This document shows positions 50,103 through 59,322 of a stretch of 64,000 nt of DNA, piece by piece. A program made the translations under genes and the position numbers. Within the stretch, counting starts at the first letter, position 1, and the number at the start of each line of letters is the position of its first letter. Below the pieces are notes generated by a model. It ran no database searches. It was not told where the DNA came from and was given only the letters and a program-made list of their open reading frames with translations. Source of the DNA: Bacteroidales bacterium (GTDB lineage: Bacteria; Bacteroidota; Bacteroidia; Bacteroidales; UBA932); assembly GCA_016285455.1 (NCBI GenBank), contig JAEEQS010000005.1, positions 1 through 64,000 on the forward strand. The letters run 5' to 3'.

Positions 50103-51119
50103 ATGTCTTTCATCAGTGATATACTCAAATTCAAGAGCCTGTCTATTGTAGGGCTGGAGAAGAACACTGGAAAGACAGTATGCCTGAATTTTATCCTGGA
50201 CAGGTTACCGTCCGCCTGCCGCGTGGCGGTAACCTCGATCGGGATAGACGGGGAGAGTAAGGATCAGGTGACCGGAACGGCCAAGCCTGAGATAATACTC
50301 AAGGAAGGAACCATTTTCTCGACTTCAGAAGTCTTTTATGCCCGCAGGCGGGTTTTAAGCGAGCTTCTGGAGATCACTTCCGAGAGAAGTTCATTGGGCA
50401 GGATAGTTACTGCCCGGGTACTTAGAGGGGGAAAGGTTCTGCTGAGCGGGCCTTCATCTGCGCAGTCTCTGGCAAGATGGGCCAGTGGCGTGGAAAAGTT
50501 CAGTCCGGACCTTACGATTGTAGATGGAGCGCTTTCCAGGCTGAGTAGCGCATCTCCCGTAATTAGTGAAAGCCTGGTACTTACAACGGGAGCGGCCTAT
50601 TCGGTTGATATGGCAACGCTGGTAAGGAGGACAAAGTTCATAGTGGAACTGGTGCGGCTGGAAAGGGCAGATGAAGCGGTCTGCCGGAAGTTTGAAGGGC
50701 TGGAAAAAGGAGTGTGGGGAATAGATTCTGACGGAAATCTGATTGATTTCCACGTGGAGTCTTCCCTGGCAATTGATAAGATCAAAGATGATGTGACGGG
50801 GAGGAGCGTGGCGGTATTTGCTGCAGGAGCTTTGACAGACAGGTTCCTGGGGATGATCTCCGATTCCAAGAGGGTGAAGGAGATAGATCTGATGGTGACA
50901 GACTTCACCAAAATATTCGTCTCTGAAGAAGCCTACAGGGTTTTCCTGAAAAAGGGAGGTCATCTGAAGGTTCTCAGAAAGAGCAAGCTGATTGCAGTTT
51001 GCGTAAATCCGACAAGCCCGAGAGGATTTGTGCTTGATTCGGATGTGCTGTGCGAGAAAATGAGACAGGCGGTAGGAGTGCCTGTATATGATATAGTAAA
51101 GAACAGAGAAACAATTTGA
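50103..51119 (+). CDS. kamB: KamB, predicted lysine 5,6-aminomutase reactivase subunit
   Basis: A 338-aa protein with a P-loop-like GLEKNTGKT at residues 17-25, one residue longer than the classical GxxxxGK[ST] spacing. It occupies the kamB position of Fusobacterium- and Porphyromonas-type lysine clusters, directly before the MutS-like kamC (1-bp gap). The pair has been proposed to reactivate or load the adenosylcobalamin enzyme KamDE, but direct biochemical proof is not known to me. The C-terminal half (SKRVKEIDLMVTDFTKIFVSEEA, ...SPRGFVLDSDVLCEKM) looks like a second alpha-beta domain of unknown role. No membrane segment or signal peptide. Confidence 0.75.
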   Translation: MSFISDILKFKSLSIVGLEKNTGKTVCLNFILDRLPSACRVAVTSIGIDGESKDQVTGTAKPEIILKEGTIFSTSEVFYARRRVLSELLEITSERSSLGRIVTARVLRGGKVLLSGPSSAQSLARWASGVEKFSPDLTIVDGALSRLSSASPVISESLVLTTGAAYSVDMATLVRRTKFIVELVRLERADEAVCRKFEGLEKGVWGIDSDGNLIDFHVESSLAIDKIKDDVTGRSVAVFAAGALTDRFLGMISDSKRVKEIDLMVTDFTKIFVSEEAYRVFLKKGGHLKVLRKSKLIAVCVNPTSPRGFVLDSDVLCEKMRQAVGVPVYDIVKNRETI

Positions 51120-51120
51120 T

Positions 51121-52533
51121 ATGCTGTTTAGAGAGTGCCTTGACATACCGTGCGGAATAAGGTTTATGTTCGACGACCTGCAGCTGCAGTCTGCCTGCGG
51201 CCGCACACGTCTGCTGCATTCTCCTATGATGCAGACCAGAGAGGATGTAGAGAAGGCGTACAAGACGCTAGGAGATTGCTACAAAACTCTTTACAGCAAT
51301 ACCACTCCGCAGGTTTCTTCTTCTCTGGCGGCTCTGAAGCACAGGCTTATGTGCCTTAGAGACATAACCGGCACGCTGGACAGGCTCTCCAGAGATGTGG
51401 TGCTGGATGACGTGGATCTGTTCGAGATAAAGTACGTAGGGCTGTTAGCCGGCCACGTAAGCGAAGGGGTGAAGGCTTTAGGACTAGATGGCGTAGAGAT
51501 TCCAGATATGGAAAAAGTGGTTTCCATACTGGATCCTGAGGGAATGAAGATAGAGAGCTTCTACGTGTATGACATTTATTCCAAGGAACTTGGAAGGATT
51601 AGGGCAGATATAAAGAAGCTCCAGGGGCTTAGTCCTGATGTTTCCGTAACCTCAGACAGGCTGCTGGAACTCATAGAGAAGGAAAGGCTTCTGGAAAGAG
51701 ATATCAGGGAGAACCTGAGCCATCTTCTTAAGAATCATATCGCTGAGATAAGGCAGGCCATAGACGCAATGGGAGATTTGGACGTTCTCCTTGCAAAGTG
51801 CTTGCAAATGAAGATGATGGGGCTTTGCATCCCAGTTGTTTCAGAGGATTCCGAAACTGAGTACAATGGAATGTTCCATCCGTTCATTGTGCACGTGTAT
51901 GAGAATCAGGCGGCCCTAGGCGGAAAGAAGAAGCAGTTCCAGCCAGTGGATCTCAGATTTGGACTGGAGAGCGTGACGATAATAGGGGCCAATATGGGCG
52001 GAAAGAGCGTGGTGCTGAAGATGGCAGCCCTTAACCAGCTGCTGTTCCAGTTCGGCTTCGGAGTGGCTGCGCAAAGCGCAAAGATTGATATTAAGGAAGA
52101 TATTAGGGTTTGCATCGGCGACGACCAGGATCTGTCATCCGGCCTTTCCTCTTTTGCGGGAGAAGTGAAGGCAATAGACAATGTTCTCAGGGGAATGCGG
52201 ACGGGAAGCCGTATGCTGGCCCTGATAGACGAGCCGGCCAGAACCACCAATCCGATTGAGGGTACGGCACTTGTGCAGGCTCTACTGGACATATTGAAAG
52301 ATAGGAGGATATCCGTACTTATGACCACTCACTACAATGTTCCGGGAGACTTCTTTAGAAGGCTGAAGGTCCGCGGGCTTGTAGAGGGCAAGATGGATTA
52401 CTCCCTGATGGAGACCGTGGAAGGGGAGATTCCGCACGAGGCCATTAACGTGGCCCGCAGCCTGGATATAGATCCGCTGTGGCTGGATGAAGCAGAGAAA
52501 ATATTGGCAAAAGAAGATATTGGTAATAACTAA
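51121..52533 (+). CDS. kamC: KamC, MutS-like ATPase of the lysine 5,6-aminomutase locus
   Basis: A 470-aa protein with a MutS-type helical lever region (about residues 40-260) and ATPase domain. Walker A is GANMGGKS at 289-296. The MutS-like signature block is DQDLSSGLSSFAGEVKAIDNVL, and Walker B is ALIDEPARTTNP, followed by TTHYNVPGDFF. It lacks the MutS mismatch-recognition and connector domains and the MutS2 Smr tail, so a mismatch-repair role is unlikely. Position between kamB and kamD supports a role in reactivating the B12-dependent aminomutase by ATP-driven conformational change; this is inference from context. Confidence 0.8.
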   Translation: MLFRECLDIPCGIRFMFDDLQLQSACGRTRLLHSPMMQTREDVEKAYKTLGDCYKTLYSNTTPQVSSSLAALKHRLMCLRDITGTLDRLSRDVVLDDVDLFEIKYVGLLAGHVSEGVKALGLDGVEIPDMEKVVSILDPEGMKIESFYVYDIYSKELGRIRADIKKLQGLSPDVSVTSDRLLELIEKERLLERDIRENLSHLLKNHIAEIRQAIDAMGDLDVLLAKCLQMKMMGLCIPVVSEDSETEYNGMFHPFIVHVYENQAALGGKKKQFQPVDLRFGLESVTIIGANMGGKSVVLKMAALNQLLFQFGFGVAAQSAKIDIKEDIRVCIGDDQDLSSGLSSFAGEVKAIDNVLRGMRTGSRMLALIDEPARTTNPIEGTALVQALLDILKDRRISVLMTTHYNVPGDFFRRLKVRGLVEGKMDYSLMETVEGEIPHEAINVARSLDIDPLWLDEAEKILAKEDIGNN

Positions 52534-52538
52534 TTAAT

Positions 52539-54098
52539 ATGCAGAGTAAAGTAGGTTTAGATTTTGAAAAAGTCGCCTTGGCCAAATCCTTGGCAGAGAA
52601 GGTTGCGGTTGAGGTTCAGGCTTTTGTGGAGCGCTATACTACTGTAGCTACGGAAAGGACCATTGCCCGCGCCCTAGGCATAGACGGCGTGGACGAGAGT
52701 GCCGTCCCGCTTCCTAACGTTCTGGTAGAGCAGCTCAAGGAGAAAGGAGTGCTTTCGCAGGGAGTGATGTTCTACATCGCCAACGCGATGCTCAGCACGG
52801 GGCTTTCTCCTCAGCAGATTGCTGAAAAGATTGCTAACGAAGGCTTCGATGTCACAAAGGAGGCCAAGGTTACAGATCCAGTTAAGCTTCAGGCTGTTGT
52901 GCAGCCTGTTATAGACGCTACGATAGAGAGGATCAGAAATAACCGCCTCCGCCGTGAAAAGTACGTGGCAGAATACGGAGAAGACCGCGCCCGCCCATAC
53001 ATCTACGTGATTGTGGCTACGGGTAACATCTACGAGGATGTGGTTCAGGCCCAGGCCGCCGCAAGACAGGGAGCAGACATCATTGCCGTTATCCGAACCA
53101 CTGGCCAGAGCCTTCTGGACTATGTGCCTTACGGAGCCACCACCGAGGGATTCGGCGGAACCTTCGCCACCCAGGAGAACTTCCGCATCATGCGCAAGGC
53201 CCTGGACGAGGTAGGTGAGGAGCTTCACCGGTATATCCGCCTTTGCAACTACTGCTCAGGACTTTGCATGCCTGAAATCGCGATTATGGGAGCCCTCGAG
53301 GGACTGGACGTTATGCTCAACGATGCCCTTTATGGAATCCTCTTCCGCGACATCAACATGCAGCGTACCCTGATCGACCAGTATTTCTCCAGAATCATCA
53401 ACGGCTTTGCCGGCGTTATAATCAACACCGGTGAGGACAACTACCTCACCACCGCAGACGCCATCGAGGCGGCTCACACCGTGCTGGCTTCAGACCTTAT
53501 CAACGAGCAGCTTGCTCTGTTTGCCGGACTGCCTGAAGAGCAGATGGGTCTTGGCCACGCATTCGAGATGGATCCTATGCACAAGAACGGATTCCTTCTG
53601 GAACTGGCTCAGGCACAGATGACAAGAGAGATCTTCCCTAAGGCTCCGCTGAAGTATATGCCGCCTACCAAGTTTATGACGGGCAACATCTTCAGGGGCC
53701 ACATCCAGGATGCTCTCTTTAATATTATAGGTATATGGACACACCAGGGCCTTCAGCTTCTGGGTATGCCTACCGAGGCAATCCATACGCCATTCATGAG
53801 CGACCGTTTCCTCTCCATCGAGAACGCCAACTACATTTTCAACAACCTCCACGACATCGGAGACGAAGTTGAATTCAAGGAAGGCGGAATTATCCGCAGC
53901 CGCGCCAAGGAAGTTCTGGACAACGCCATCAACCTGCTTCAGGAAATGACCTCCGAAGGTCTTTTCAACACCCTGGAACAGGGCAAGTTCGGCGATGTAA
54001 AACGTCCTAAGAACGGCGGCAAGGGTCTTGACGGCGTAACCGAGAAGGGAGCAAATTATATGAATCCGTTTATTGAACTTATGAAAGGGAGGAAATAG
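52539..54098 (+). CDS. kamD: Lysine 5,6-aminomutase, alpha subunit
   Basis: KamDE moves the terminal amino group of beta-lysine from C6 to C5, using adenosylcobalamin and PLP. The 519-aa alpha subunit forms the TIM-barrel that holds PLP and substrate. Recognisable blocks are IVAVIRTTGQSLLDYVPYGATTEGFGGTFATQENFRIMRKALDE, LCNYCSGLCMPEIA and GLGHAFEMDPMHKNGFLLELAQAQM. Length matches known KamD. The start of kamE follows after 2 bp, consistent with stoichiometric expression. Confidence 0.96.
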   Translation: MQSKVGLDFEKVALAKSLAEKVAVEVQAFVERYTTVATERTIARALGIDGVDESAVPLPNVLVEQLKEKGVLSQGVMFYIANAMLSTGLSPQQIAEKIANEGFDVTKEAKVTDPVKLQAVVQPVIDATIERIRNNRLRREKYVAEYGEDRARPYIYVIVATGNIYEDVVQAQAAARQGADIIAVIRTTGQSLLDYVPYGATTEGFGGTFATQENFRIMRKALDEVGEELHRYIRLCNYCSGLCMPEIAIMGALEGLDVMLNDALYGILFRDINMQRTLIDQYFSRIINGFAGVIINTGEDNYLTTADAIEAAHTVLASDLINEQLALFAGLPEEQMGLGHAFEMDPMHKNGFLLELAQAQMTREIFPKAPLKYMPPTKFMTGNIFRGHIQDALFNIIGIWTHQGLQLLGMPTEAIHTPFMSDRFLSIENANYIFNNLHDIGDEVEFKEGGIIRSRAKEVLDNAINLLQEMTSEGLFNTLEQGKFGDVKRPKNGGKGLDGVTEKGANYMNPFIELMKGRK

Positions 54099-54100
54099 AT

Positions 54101-54889
54101 ATGAGTGAAGGTTTATATTCAATGGAGGCCAAGAATTACGACAAGACTCTTGACCTGAAGAAAGTAAAGCCGTACGGAGACACTATGAACGACGGCAAGG
54201 TGCAGCTGAGTTTCACCCTCCCTGTTCCGGCCGGTCCGGAAGCCATCGAGGCCGCTAAGCAGCTGCTCAAGAAGATGGGCTTCGAGAATCCTCTGGTAGT
54301 GTTCTCTCAGGAGCTGACTCCTGGCTTCACCTTCTTCAACTGCTACGGAAGCAGCACCATGACAGTTAATTACGCAGATATCTATGTGCCTAAGGTTGAG
54401 TCCAAGACTATGAGTATGGAGGCTACGGACGAGTTCATACAGGAGAAGATCGGCCGTCCTCTGGTGGTGGTTGGAGCCAGCACCGGAACCGATGCCCATA
54501 CGGTAGGTATCGACGCCATAATGAACATGAAGGGCTATGCCGGACATTACGGCCTGGAGCGTTACAAGATGATAGAGGCCTACAACCTGGGAAGCCAGGT
54601 TCCTAACGAGGAGTTCCTGGCCAGGGCCATCGAGCTCAAGGCCGACGCCCTGCTCGTAAGCCAGACTGTTACGCAGAAAGACGTTCACATCCAGAACCTT
54701 ACCAACCTTATCGAGTTGATGGACGCTGAAGGTCTCCGCGACAAGATGATAGTGGTTTGCGGCGGTGCCCGTATCAGCCACGAGCTGGCCAAGGAGCTTG
54801 GATATGACGCCGGATTCGGCACCAACACCTATGCCGATGACGTGGCAAGCTTCATCGCTGAGGAATTTGTAAAGAGACACAATAAGTAA
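54101..54889 (+). CDS. kamE: Lysine 5,6-aminomutase, beta subunit (B12-binding)
   Basis: The 262-aa beta subunit contains the base-off cobalamin-binding motif DAHTVG (Asp131, His133, Gly136) and, 13 residues after Asp131, Lys144 in MNMKGYAGHYGLERY. Lys144 coincides in number and context with the published Lys that forms the internal aldimine with PLP in the clostridial enzyme. This places the start codon with confidence. Rossmann-like B12 domain up to GGARISHELAKELGYDAGFG. Two bp after kamD. Confidence 0.97.
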   Translation: MSEGLYSMEAKNYDKTLDLKKVKPYGDTMNDGKVQLSFTLPVPAGPEAIEAAKQLLKKMGFENPLVVFSQELTPGFTFFNCYGSSTMTVNYADIYVPKVESKTMSMEATDEFIQEKIGRPLVVVGASTGTDAHTVGIDAIMNMKGYAGHYGLERYKMIEAYNLGSQVPNEEFLARAIELKADALLVSQTVTQKDVHIQNLTNLIELMDAEGLRDKMIVVCGGARISHELAKELGYDAGFGTNTYADDVASFIAEEFVKRHNK

Positions 54890-54921
54890 CTAACAATAAT
54901 CAATCATTAAATATCAAGATT

Positions 54922-55587
54922 ATGGATAAACAGCAAATTAGAGAGTTTATTGCCAAACGTGCTGCCCTGGAAGTTAAGGACGGCGACGTTGTGAATCTGG
55001 GTATTGGACTTCCTACCCTTATTCCTAACTACCTCCCTGAGGGAGTGACTGTTACCATCCAGTCAGAGAACGGATGCCTCGGAATGGCAGCTGACCCTGC
55101 ATTGACTGGCGGCACAAGGGATCCTCACTGGATTGATGCCGGCGGCGGATACATTTCACACGAGGCCGGAGCCGCTTCCTTCGACTCTGCAACAAGTTTC
55201 GGAATGGTTCGCGGAGGCCACATCAACGTGACTTTCCTCGGCGCTCTGGAAGTTGACGAGAAGGGCGACCTTGCAAACTGGATCATTCCTGGAAAGAGAG
55301 CTCCTGGAATGGGTGGCGCTATGGACCTTCTGGTTGGTGCCAACAGAGTAATCCTCACTATGGAGCACACTGCAAAGGGCAACCCTAAAATCCTCAAGAA
55401 GTGCCACTTGCCTCTTACAGCAGCTGGCCAGGTTAACATGATTATCACTGAAATGGGTGTGATGAACATCACTCCTGAAGGAATCGTTCTCAGCGAAATC
55501 AACCCTGAATTCACCGTAGAGCAGGTTCAGGCCGCTACCGAGGCTACCCTCATTATTTCACCTGATTTGAAGAAGATAGAACTTTAA
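54922..55587 (+). CDS. atoA: Acyl-CoA:acetate/acetoacetate CoA-transferase, beta subunit
   Basis: The 221-aa beta subunit carries the catalytic Glu49 in TIQSENGCLGM (the SENG motif), which forms the glutamyl-CoA thioester. Other family blocks: VNLGIGLPTLIPNYLP, GGHINVTFLGALEVDEKGDLANWIIPG and MGGAMDLLVGANRVI. It pairs with the alpha subunit at 45740. It lies 33 bp after kamE and 11 bp before the acyl-CoA dehydrogenase gene. Releases butyrate while activating acetoacetate in lysine fermentation. Confidence 0.94.
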   Translation: MDKQQIREFIAKRAALEVKDGDVVNLGIGLPTLIPNYLPEGVTVTIQSENGCLGMAADPALTGGTRDPHWIDAGGGYISHEAGAASFDSATSFGMVRGGHINVTFLGALEVDEKGDLANWIIPGKRAPGMGGAMDLLVGANRVILTMEHTAKGNPKILKKCHLPLTAAGQVNMIITEMGVMNITPEGIVLSEINPEFTVEQVQAATEATLIISPDLKKIEL

Positions 55588-55597
55588 AATTTAAGAT

Positions 55598-56740
55598 ATG
55601 GATTTCGAACTTACTAAATCTCAGAAACTGTTTCAGCAGATGATCAGGGAGTTCGCCGAGAAAGAGGTGAAACCTATCGCTGCAGAAGTTGACGAGGAGG
55701 AAAAATTCCCTACGGAGAATGTGAAGAAGCTCGGAAAGCTTGGAGTTATGGGTATTCCTACTCCTAAGAACTACGGCGGCGCTGGTGGAGACCACGTTAT
55801 GTATACCATTGCCGTTGAGGAACTTTCAAGAGTTTGCGCAACTACTGGAGTTATTGTTTCCGCTCACACTTCCCTCTGCGAGGACGCTATCCTTGACAAC
55901 GGAACCGAGGAGCAGAAGCAGAAGTATCTGCCTAAGCTGGCAAGCGGCGAGTGGATTGGCGCTTTCGGTCTTACCGAGCCTAACGCCGGTACCGACGCTT
56001 CCGCCCAGCAGACTATGGCAGTTGAGGACGGAGACGACTACATCCTCAACGGAACCAAGATCTTCATCACCAACGCAGGCGAGGCAGATGTTTACGTAAT
56101 TGCCACAATGACAGACAAGTCCAAGGGCAACAAGGGCATCACAACCTTCATCGTTGAGGCAACCACTCCTGGTTTCTCAATCGGAAAGAAGGAGCACAAA
56201 ATGGGTATCAGGGGCAGTGCAACCTGCGAGCTGATATTCGAGAACTGCAGAGTACCAAAGGCTAACATGCTCGGCAAGCTCGGAGGCGGATTTGCCGTTG
56301 CAATGAAGACTCTGGACGGCGGACGTATCGGTATCGCAGCCCAGGCTCTTGGTATTGCACAGGGCGCTATGGACGAGACCGTCAAGTACTGCAAGGAGAG
56401 GAAGCAGTTCGGTAAATCGCTGAGCCAGTTCCAGAACACCCAGTTCCAGCTTGCAGACCTGCAGACCAAGATTGAGGCCGCCAGGTATCTTGTAAGGGCT
56501 GCCGCCTGGAAGAAAGACCAGGGAATGCCTTTCAGCGCTGATGCCGCAATGGCCAAGCTCTTTGCCGCAGAAACCGCTATGGAAATGACTACCAAGGCAG
56601 TGCAGTTCCACGGAGGTTATGGTTACACAAGGGAATATCCTGTCGAGAGAATGATGAGAGACGCTAAGATCACCGAGATCTACGAGGGTACCTCAGAAGT
56701 TCAGAGAATGGTTATTGCCGGAAAATTGTTCAAAAAGTAA
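55598..56740 (+). CDS. bcd: Acyl-CoA dehydrogenase (butyryl-CoA dehydrogenase)
   Basis: A 380-aa FAD enzyme reducing crotonyl-CoA to butyryl-CoA. Motifs: FGLTEPNAGTDAS, FITNAGEADVYVIATMT, RKQFGKSLSQFQNTQFQLADLQTKIEAARYLV, KAVQFHGGYGYTREYPVERMMRDAKITEIYEGTSEVQRMVIAG, the last including the catalytic Glu of short-chain enzymes. Immediately upstream of etfB and etfA, the arrangement of electron-bifurcating Bcd-Etf complexes (NADH oxidised with crotonyl-CoA and ferredoxin as acceptors). Bifurcation is likely but not provable from the sequence alone. Confidence 0.94.
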   Translation: MDFELTKSQKLFQQMIREFAEKEVKPIAAEVDEEEKFPTENVKKLGKLGVMGIPTPKNYGGAGGDHVMYTIAVEELSRVCATTGVIVSAHTSLCEDAILDNGTEEQKQKYLPKLASGEWIGAFGLTEPNAGTDASAQQTMAVEDGDDYILNGTKIFITNAGEADVYVIATMTDKSKGNKGITTFIVEATTPGFSIGKKEHKMGIRGSATCELIFENCRVPKANMLGKLGGGFAVAMKTLDGGRIGIAAQALGIAQGAMDETVKYCKERKQFGKSLSQFQNTQFQLADLQTKIEAARYLVRAAAWKKDQGMPFSADAAMAKLFAAETAMEMTTKAVQFHGGYGYTREYPVERMMRDAKITEIYEGTSEVQRMVIAGKLFKK

Positions 56741-56752
56741 AAACATCAGATT

Positions 56753-57535
56753 ATGAATATAGTAGTTTGTGTAAAACAAGTTCCGGATACAACCGTTGTA
56801 AAAATTGATCCGGTAAAGAACACTCTCATCAGAGAGGGCGTTCCTTCCATCATGAACCCAGACGACAAGGGCGGTCTTGAACTGGCTCTCCAGCTCAAGG
56901 AGAAGTGCGGGGCAAACGTTACTGTCATCACTATGGGTCCTCCTCAGGCAGACCTGGTGCTCAGAGAGGCTTTCGCTATGGGAGCAGACAGGGCTATCCT
57001 TCTGACCAGTAGGGCTTTCGCAGGCGCCGACACTCTTGCCACCTCCAACGCTTTGGCAGGTGCAATGAGGGCTATCCCTTACGATCTGATCATCACCGGC
57101 CGCCAGGCTATCGACGGTGATACCGCTCAGGTAGGTCCTGAGATGGCAGAGCATCTTCACCTGCCTCAGGTATCTTACGTTGTTGACTGCGAATACAAGG
57201 GTGGTAACAACTACCGCGTAAAGAAAGAAACAGAAGACGGATACGAGATTCTGGACGTTGAAGGTCCTGCAGTGTTCACCGTTCTGGCTTCAGGCTACAA
57301 GGCCCGCTACATGAACGTTAGAGGCATCGTAGAGGCTTTCGAGCGCGAAGTTGAAATCTGGACAGAGCAGAACATAGACGTTGACGCTTCCAAGCTCGGT
57401 CTGAAGGGTTCTCCTACCAAGGTTAAGCAGGCATTCCCTAAGCAGACCAAGGCTGCAGGCCAGGTTTATGAACTCGAGCCGGAGCAGGCTGTTGATGTTA
57501 TCATCACCAGGATGAAAGAAAAGTTTTTAATCTAA
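56753..57535 (+). CDS. etfB: Electron-transfer flavoprotein, beta subunit
   Basis: The 260-aa EtfB begins MNIVVCVKQVPDTTVVKIDP, followed by NPDDKGGLELALQLKEKCGANVTVITMGPPQ, AFAGADTLATSNALAGA, TGRQAIDGDTAQVGPEMAEHL and the C-terminal part wrapping EtfA. It binds a nucleotide (AMP or, in bifurcating forms, FAD) and accepts electrons from NADH. 12 bp after bcd and 19 bp before etfA. Confidence 0.95.
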   Translation: MNIVVCVKQVPDTTVVKIDPVKNTLIREGVPSIMNPDDKGGLELALQLKEKCGANVTVITMGPPQADLVLREAFAMGADRAILLTSRAFAGADTLATSNALAGAMRAIPYDLIITGRQAIDGDTAQVGPEMAEHLHLPQVSYVVDCEYKGGNNYRVKKETEDGYEILDVEGPAVFTVLASGYKARYMNVRGIVEAFEREVEIWTEQNIDVDASKLGLKGSPTKVKQAFPKQTKAAGQVYELEPEQAVDVIITRMKEKFLI

Positions 57536-57554
57536 TTGCCTAATACTGAAAGAT

Positions 57555-58562
57555 ATGAATAAATCAGACTATAAAGGCGTATATGTTTTCGCCGAACAAA
57601 GAGACGGAAAGATCCAGTCTGTTGCCCTCGAACTTTTAGGAAAGGCAAGAGTGCTTGCAGACAAGCTGGGCGAGGAAGTTGTGGCTTTCTTCCCTGGTTA
57701 CAAGAATACTGAAAGCGCAAAGGAACTCGTTGCCTGGGGAGCAGACAAGGTTGTCGTTATGGATGCCCCTGAACTTGAGCACTATCTGACCGAGCAGTAC
57801 TCTCAGGCCATGAGCCAGGCCATTGACAAATACAAACCAAGCATCGTGCTTCTTGGTGCAACCACCATCGGCAGAGACCTCGGTCCAAGGCTGGCTTCAA
57901 GGCTCGGCACCGGTCTGACTGCAGACTGCACCGCTCTGGACATCTCAGAGGAAAGAGAGCTCCTTATGACTCGTCCTGCATTCGGCGGCAACCTGATGGC
58001 TACCATTATGTGTACCGAGCACAGGCCTCAGATGTCTACCGTACGTCCGGGCGTTATGCAGAAGGGCACAAGAGACGAGAACCGCAAGGGTGAAATTGAG
58101 AACTTCGCACCGGTATTCGACGCATCCAAGTTCAAGGTAAAGCTCGTTGAGAGCGTTAAGGAGAACAAGGGCAAGGTTGATATCACCGAGGCCAAGATCT
58201 TGGTTTCCGGAGGCCGTGGAGTAGGTAATCCTGAGGGATTTGCCAAGCTTCAGGCTCTGGCAGACGTTATCGGCGCCCAGGTTTCTTCTTCACGTGCTAT
58301 GGTTGACGCTGGCGTTATGCCACACGAGGTTCAGGTTGGCCAGACCGGAAAGACCGTCCGTCCTGCCCTTTACATGGCTTGCGGTATCTCTGGCGCCATC
58401 CAGCACCTTGCAGGTATGGAAGAGAGTGATTTCATCATTGCCATCAACAAGGACAAGTTCGCTCCTATCTTCGGTGTCGCTGATGTAGGTATTGTAGGGG
58501 ACGTTCACAAGATTATCCCTATGCTCACCGAAAAGCTCTCTAAGATGATTGTCAAGAAGTAA
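57555..58562 (+). CDS. etfA: Electron-transfer flavoprotein, alpha subunit
   Basis: The 335-aa EtfA has the C-terminal FAD domain with [75 protein letters not shown] and [16 protein letters not shown]. The N-terminal domain ([27 protein letters not shown]) is typical of EtfA in fermenters. Last gene of the lysine operon; a terminator follows at 58593. Confidence 0.96.
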   Translation: MNKSDYKGVYVFAEQRDGKIQSVALELLGKARVLADKLGEEVVAFFPGYKNTESAKELVAWGADKVVVMDAPELEHYLTEQYSQAMSQAIDKYKPSIVLLGATTIGRDLGPRLASRLGTGLTADCTALDISEERELLMTRPAFGGNLMATIMCTEHRPQMSTVRPGVMQKGTRDENRKGEIENFAPVFDASKFKVKLVESVKENKGKVDITEAKILVSGGRGVGNPEGFAKLQALADVIGAQVSSSRAMVDAGVMPHEVQVGQTGKTVRPALYMACGISGAIQHLAGMEESDFIIAINKDKFAPIFGVADVGIVGDVHKIIPMLTEKLSKMIVKK

Positions 58563-58592
58563 TCAAATAACTGACAATCAGTAAAAACAAAT

Positions 58593-58627
58593 CAGCCTTC
58601 CTCAGAAACGGGGAAGGCTGTTTTGTT
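58593..58627. terminator. Terminator after etfA, probably shared with the convergent L,D-transpeptidase gene
   Basis: CAGCCTTCC (58593-58601) pairs with GGAAGGCTG (58612-58620), followed by TTTTGTT. On the opposite side a run of A (58583-58587) can act for the minus strand. Confidence 0.85.
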
Positions 58628-58642
58628 ACAAAAATCTCTAGT

Positions 58643-59287
58643 TTATTCTTTCACCCAGAGGTAGGTTCCATCCTTGCATTCTTTGACCAGGCGCAGCATA
58701 TACTGTTCCTCTATGGCCACGCAGCCTGCAGTGGTCTGATCGTCAAGATAATCGCAGTGAATAAATATGGCAAAGCCTTTGCCCCAGATCACCGGATTGG
58801 TGTTGAAATCTATGGCCATTGCATATTTATAGGATATCTTGAACCTATACAGATATTCGCTTCTTTTCATATCTCGCGAACCAGGCTCCATTTCCACCCA
58901 AGTATTGTAGTCTTCTTTTTCCCCAGACCAATAGGATGTTCTTTGTATTTGCCTATATGTCATTCCGGCTCCCGGATCCGGCGCATTTCCAAAAGAATAC
59001 AGCACCTTGAACAATCCGATAGGGGTAGTTCCGTCTCCATCTCGGCGATCTGCGCTCAGCCCGTTCTTCCCGTAATGGCACGGCACTTCAAATGCCATCT
59101 CCCAGCCAGAACCTTCATCACAGCCACAGTCCTCAACATCCGTCCTGTTCCACAGGCTCAGTTTGTAATCCTGCACCAGAATCACCTGTTTAACTTCTTT
59201 GGGAAGGGTAGAAAGCTCTTCCACAGTCTTGTTATCTCGACCAATAATCATCGATATAAAGCAAATAACGGCTAGTATAATTTTCAT
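58643..59287 (-). CDS. L,D-transpeptidase (YkuD family)
   Basis: A 214-aa protein with an N-terminal signal or anchor segment (MKIILAVICFISMIIG) and a YkuD catalytic domain. The pattern is FAIFIHCDYLDDQTTAGCVAIEE, giving the His and the catalytic Cys within TAGCVA. GDGTTPIGLFKVLYSFG is the typical earlier motif. Such enzymes make 3-3 cross-links or attach proteins to peptidoglycan using a Cys nucleophile. A Cys-containing insertion (DVEDCGCDEGSGW) is unusual. Single gene, convergent with the lysine operon. Confidence 0.85.
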   Translation of the reverse strand: MKIILAVICFISMIIGRDNKTVEELSTLPKEVKQVILVQDYKLSLWNRTDVEDCGCDEGSGWEMAFEVPCHYGKNGLSADRRDGDGTTPIGLFKVLYSFGNAPDPGAGMTYRQIQRTSYWSGEKEDYNTWVEMEPGSRDMKRSEYLYRFKISYKYAMAIDFNTNPVIWGKGFAIFIHCDYLDDQTTAGCVAIEEQYMLRLVKECKDGTYLWVKE

Positions 59288-59322
59288 ATCTCAAAGTTAA
59301 TGTTTTTCTGTCACCGGCGAGC

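Noticed and set aside
51121-52533. MutS/MutS2 mismatch repair protein
   Set aside because: Lacks mismatch-recognition, connector and Smr domains, and sits inside the lysine operon.
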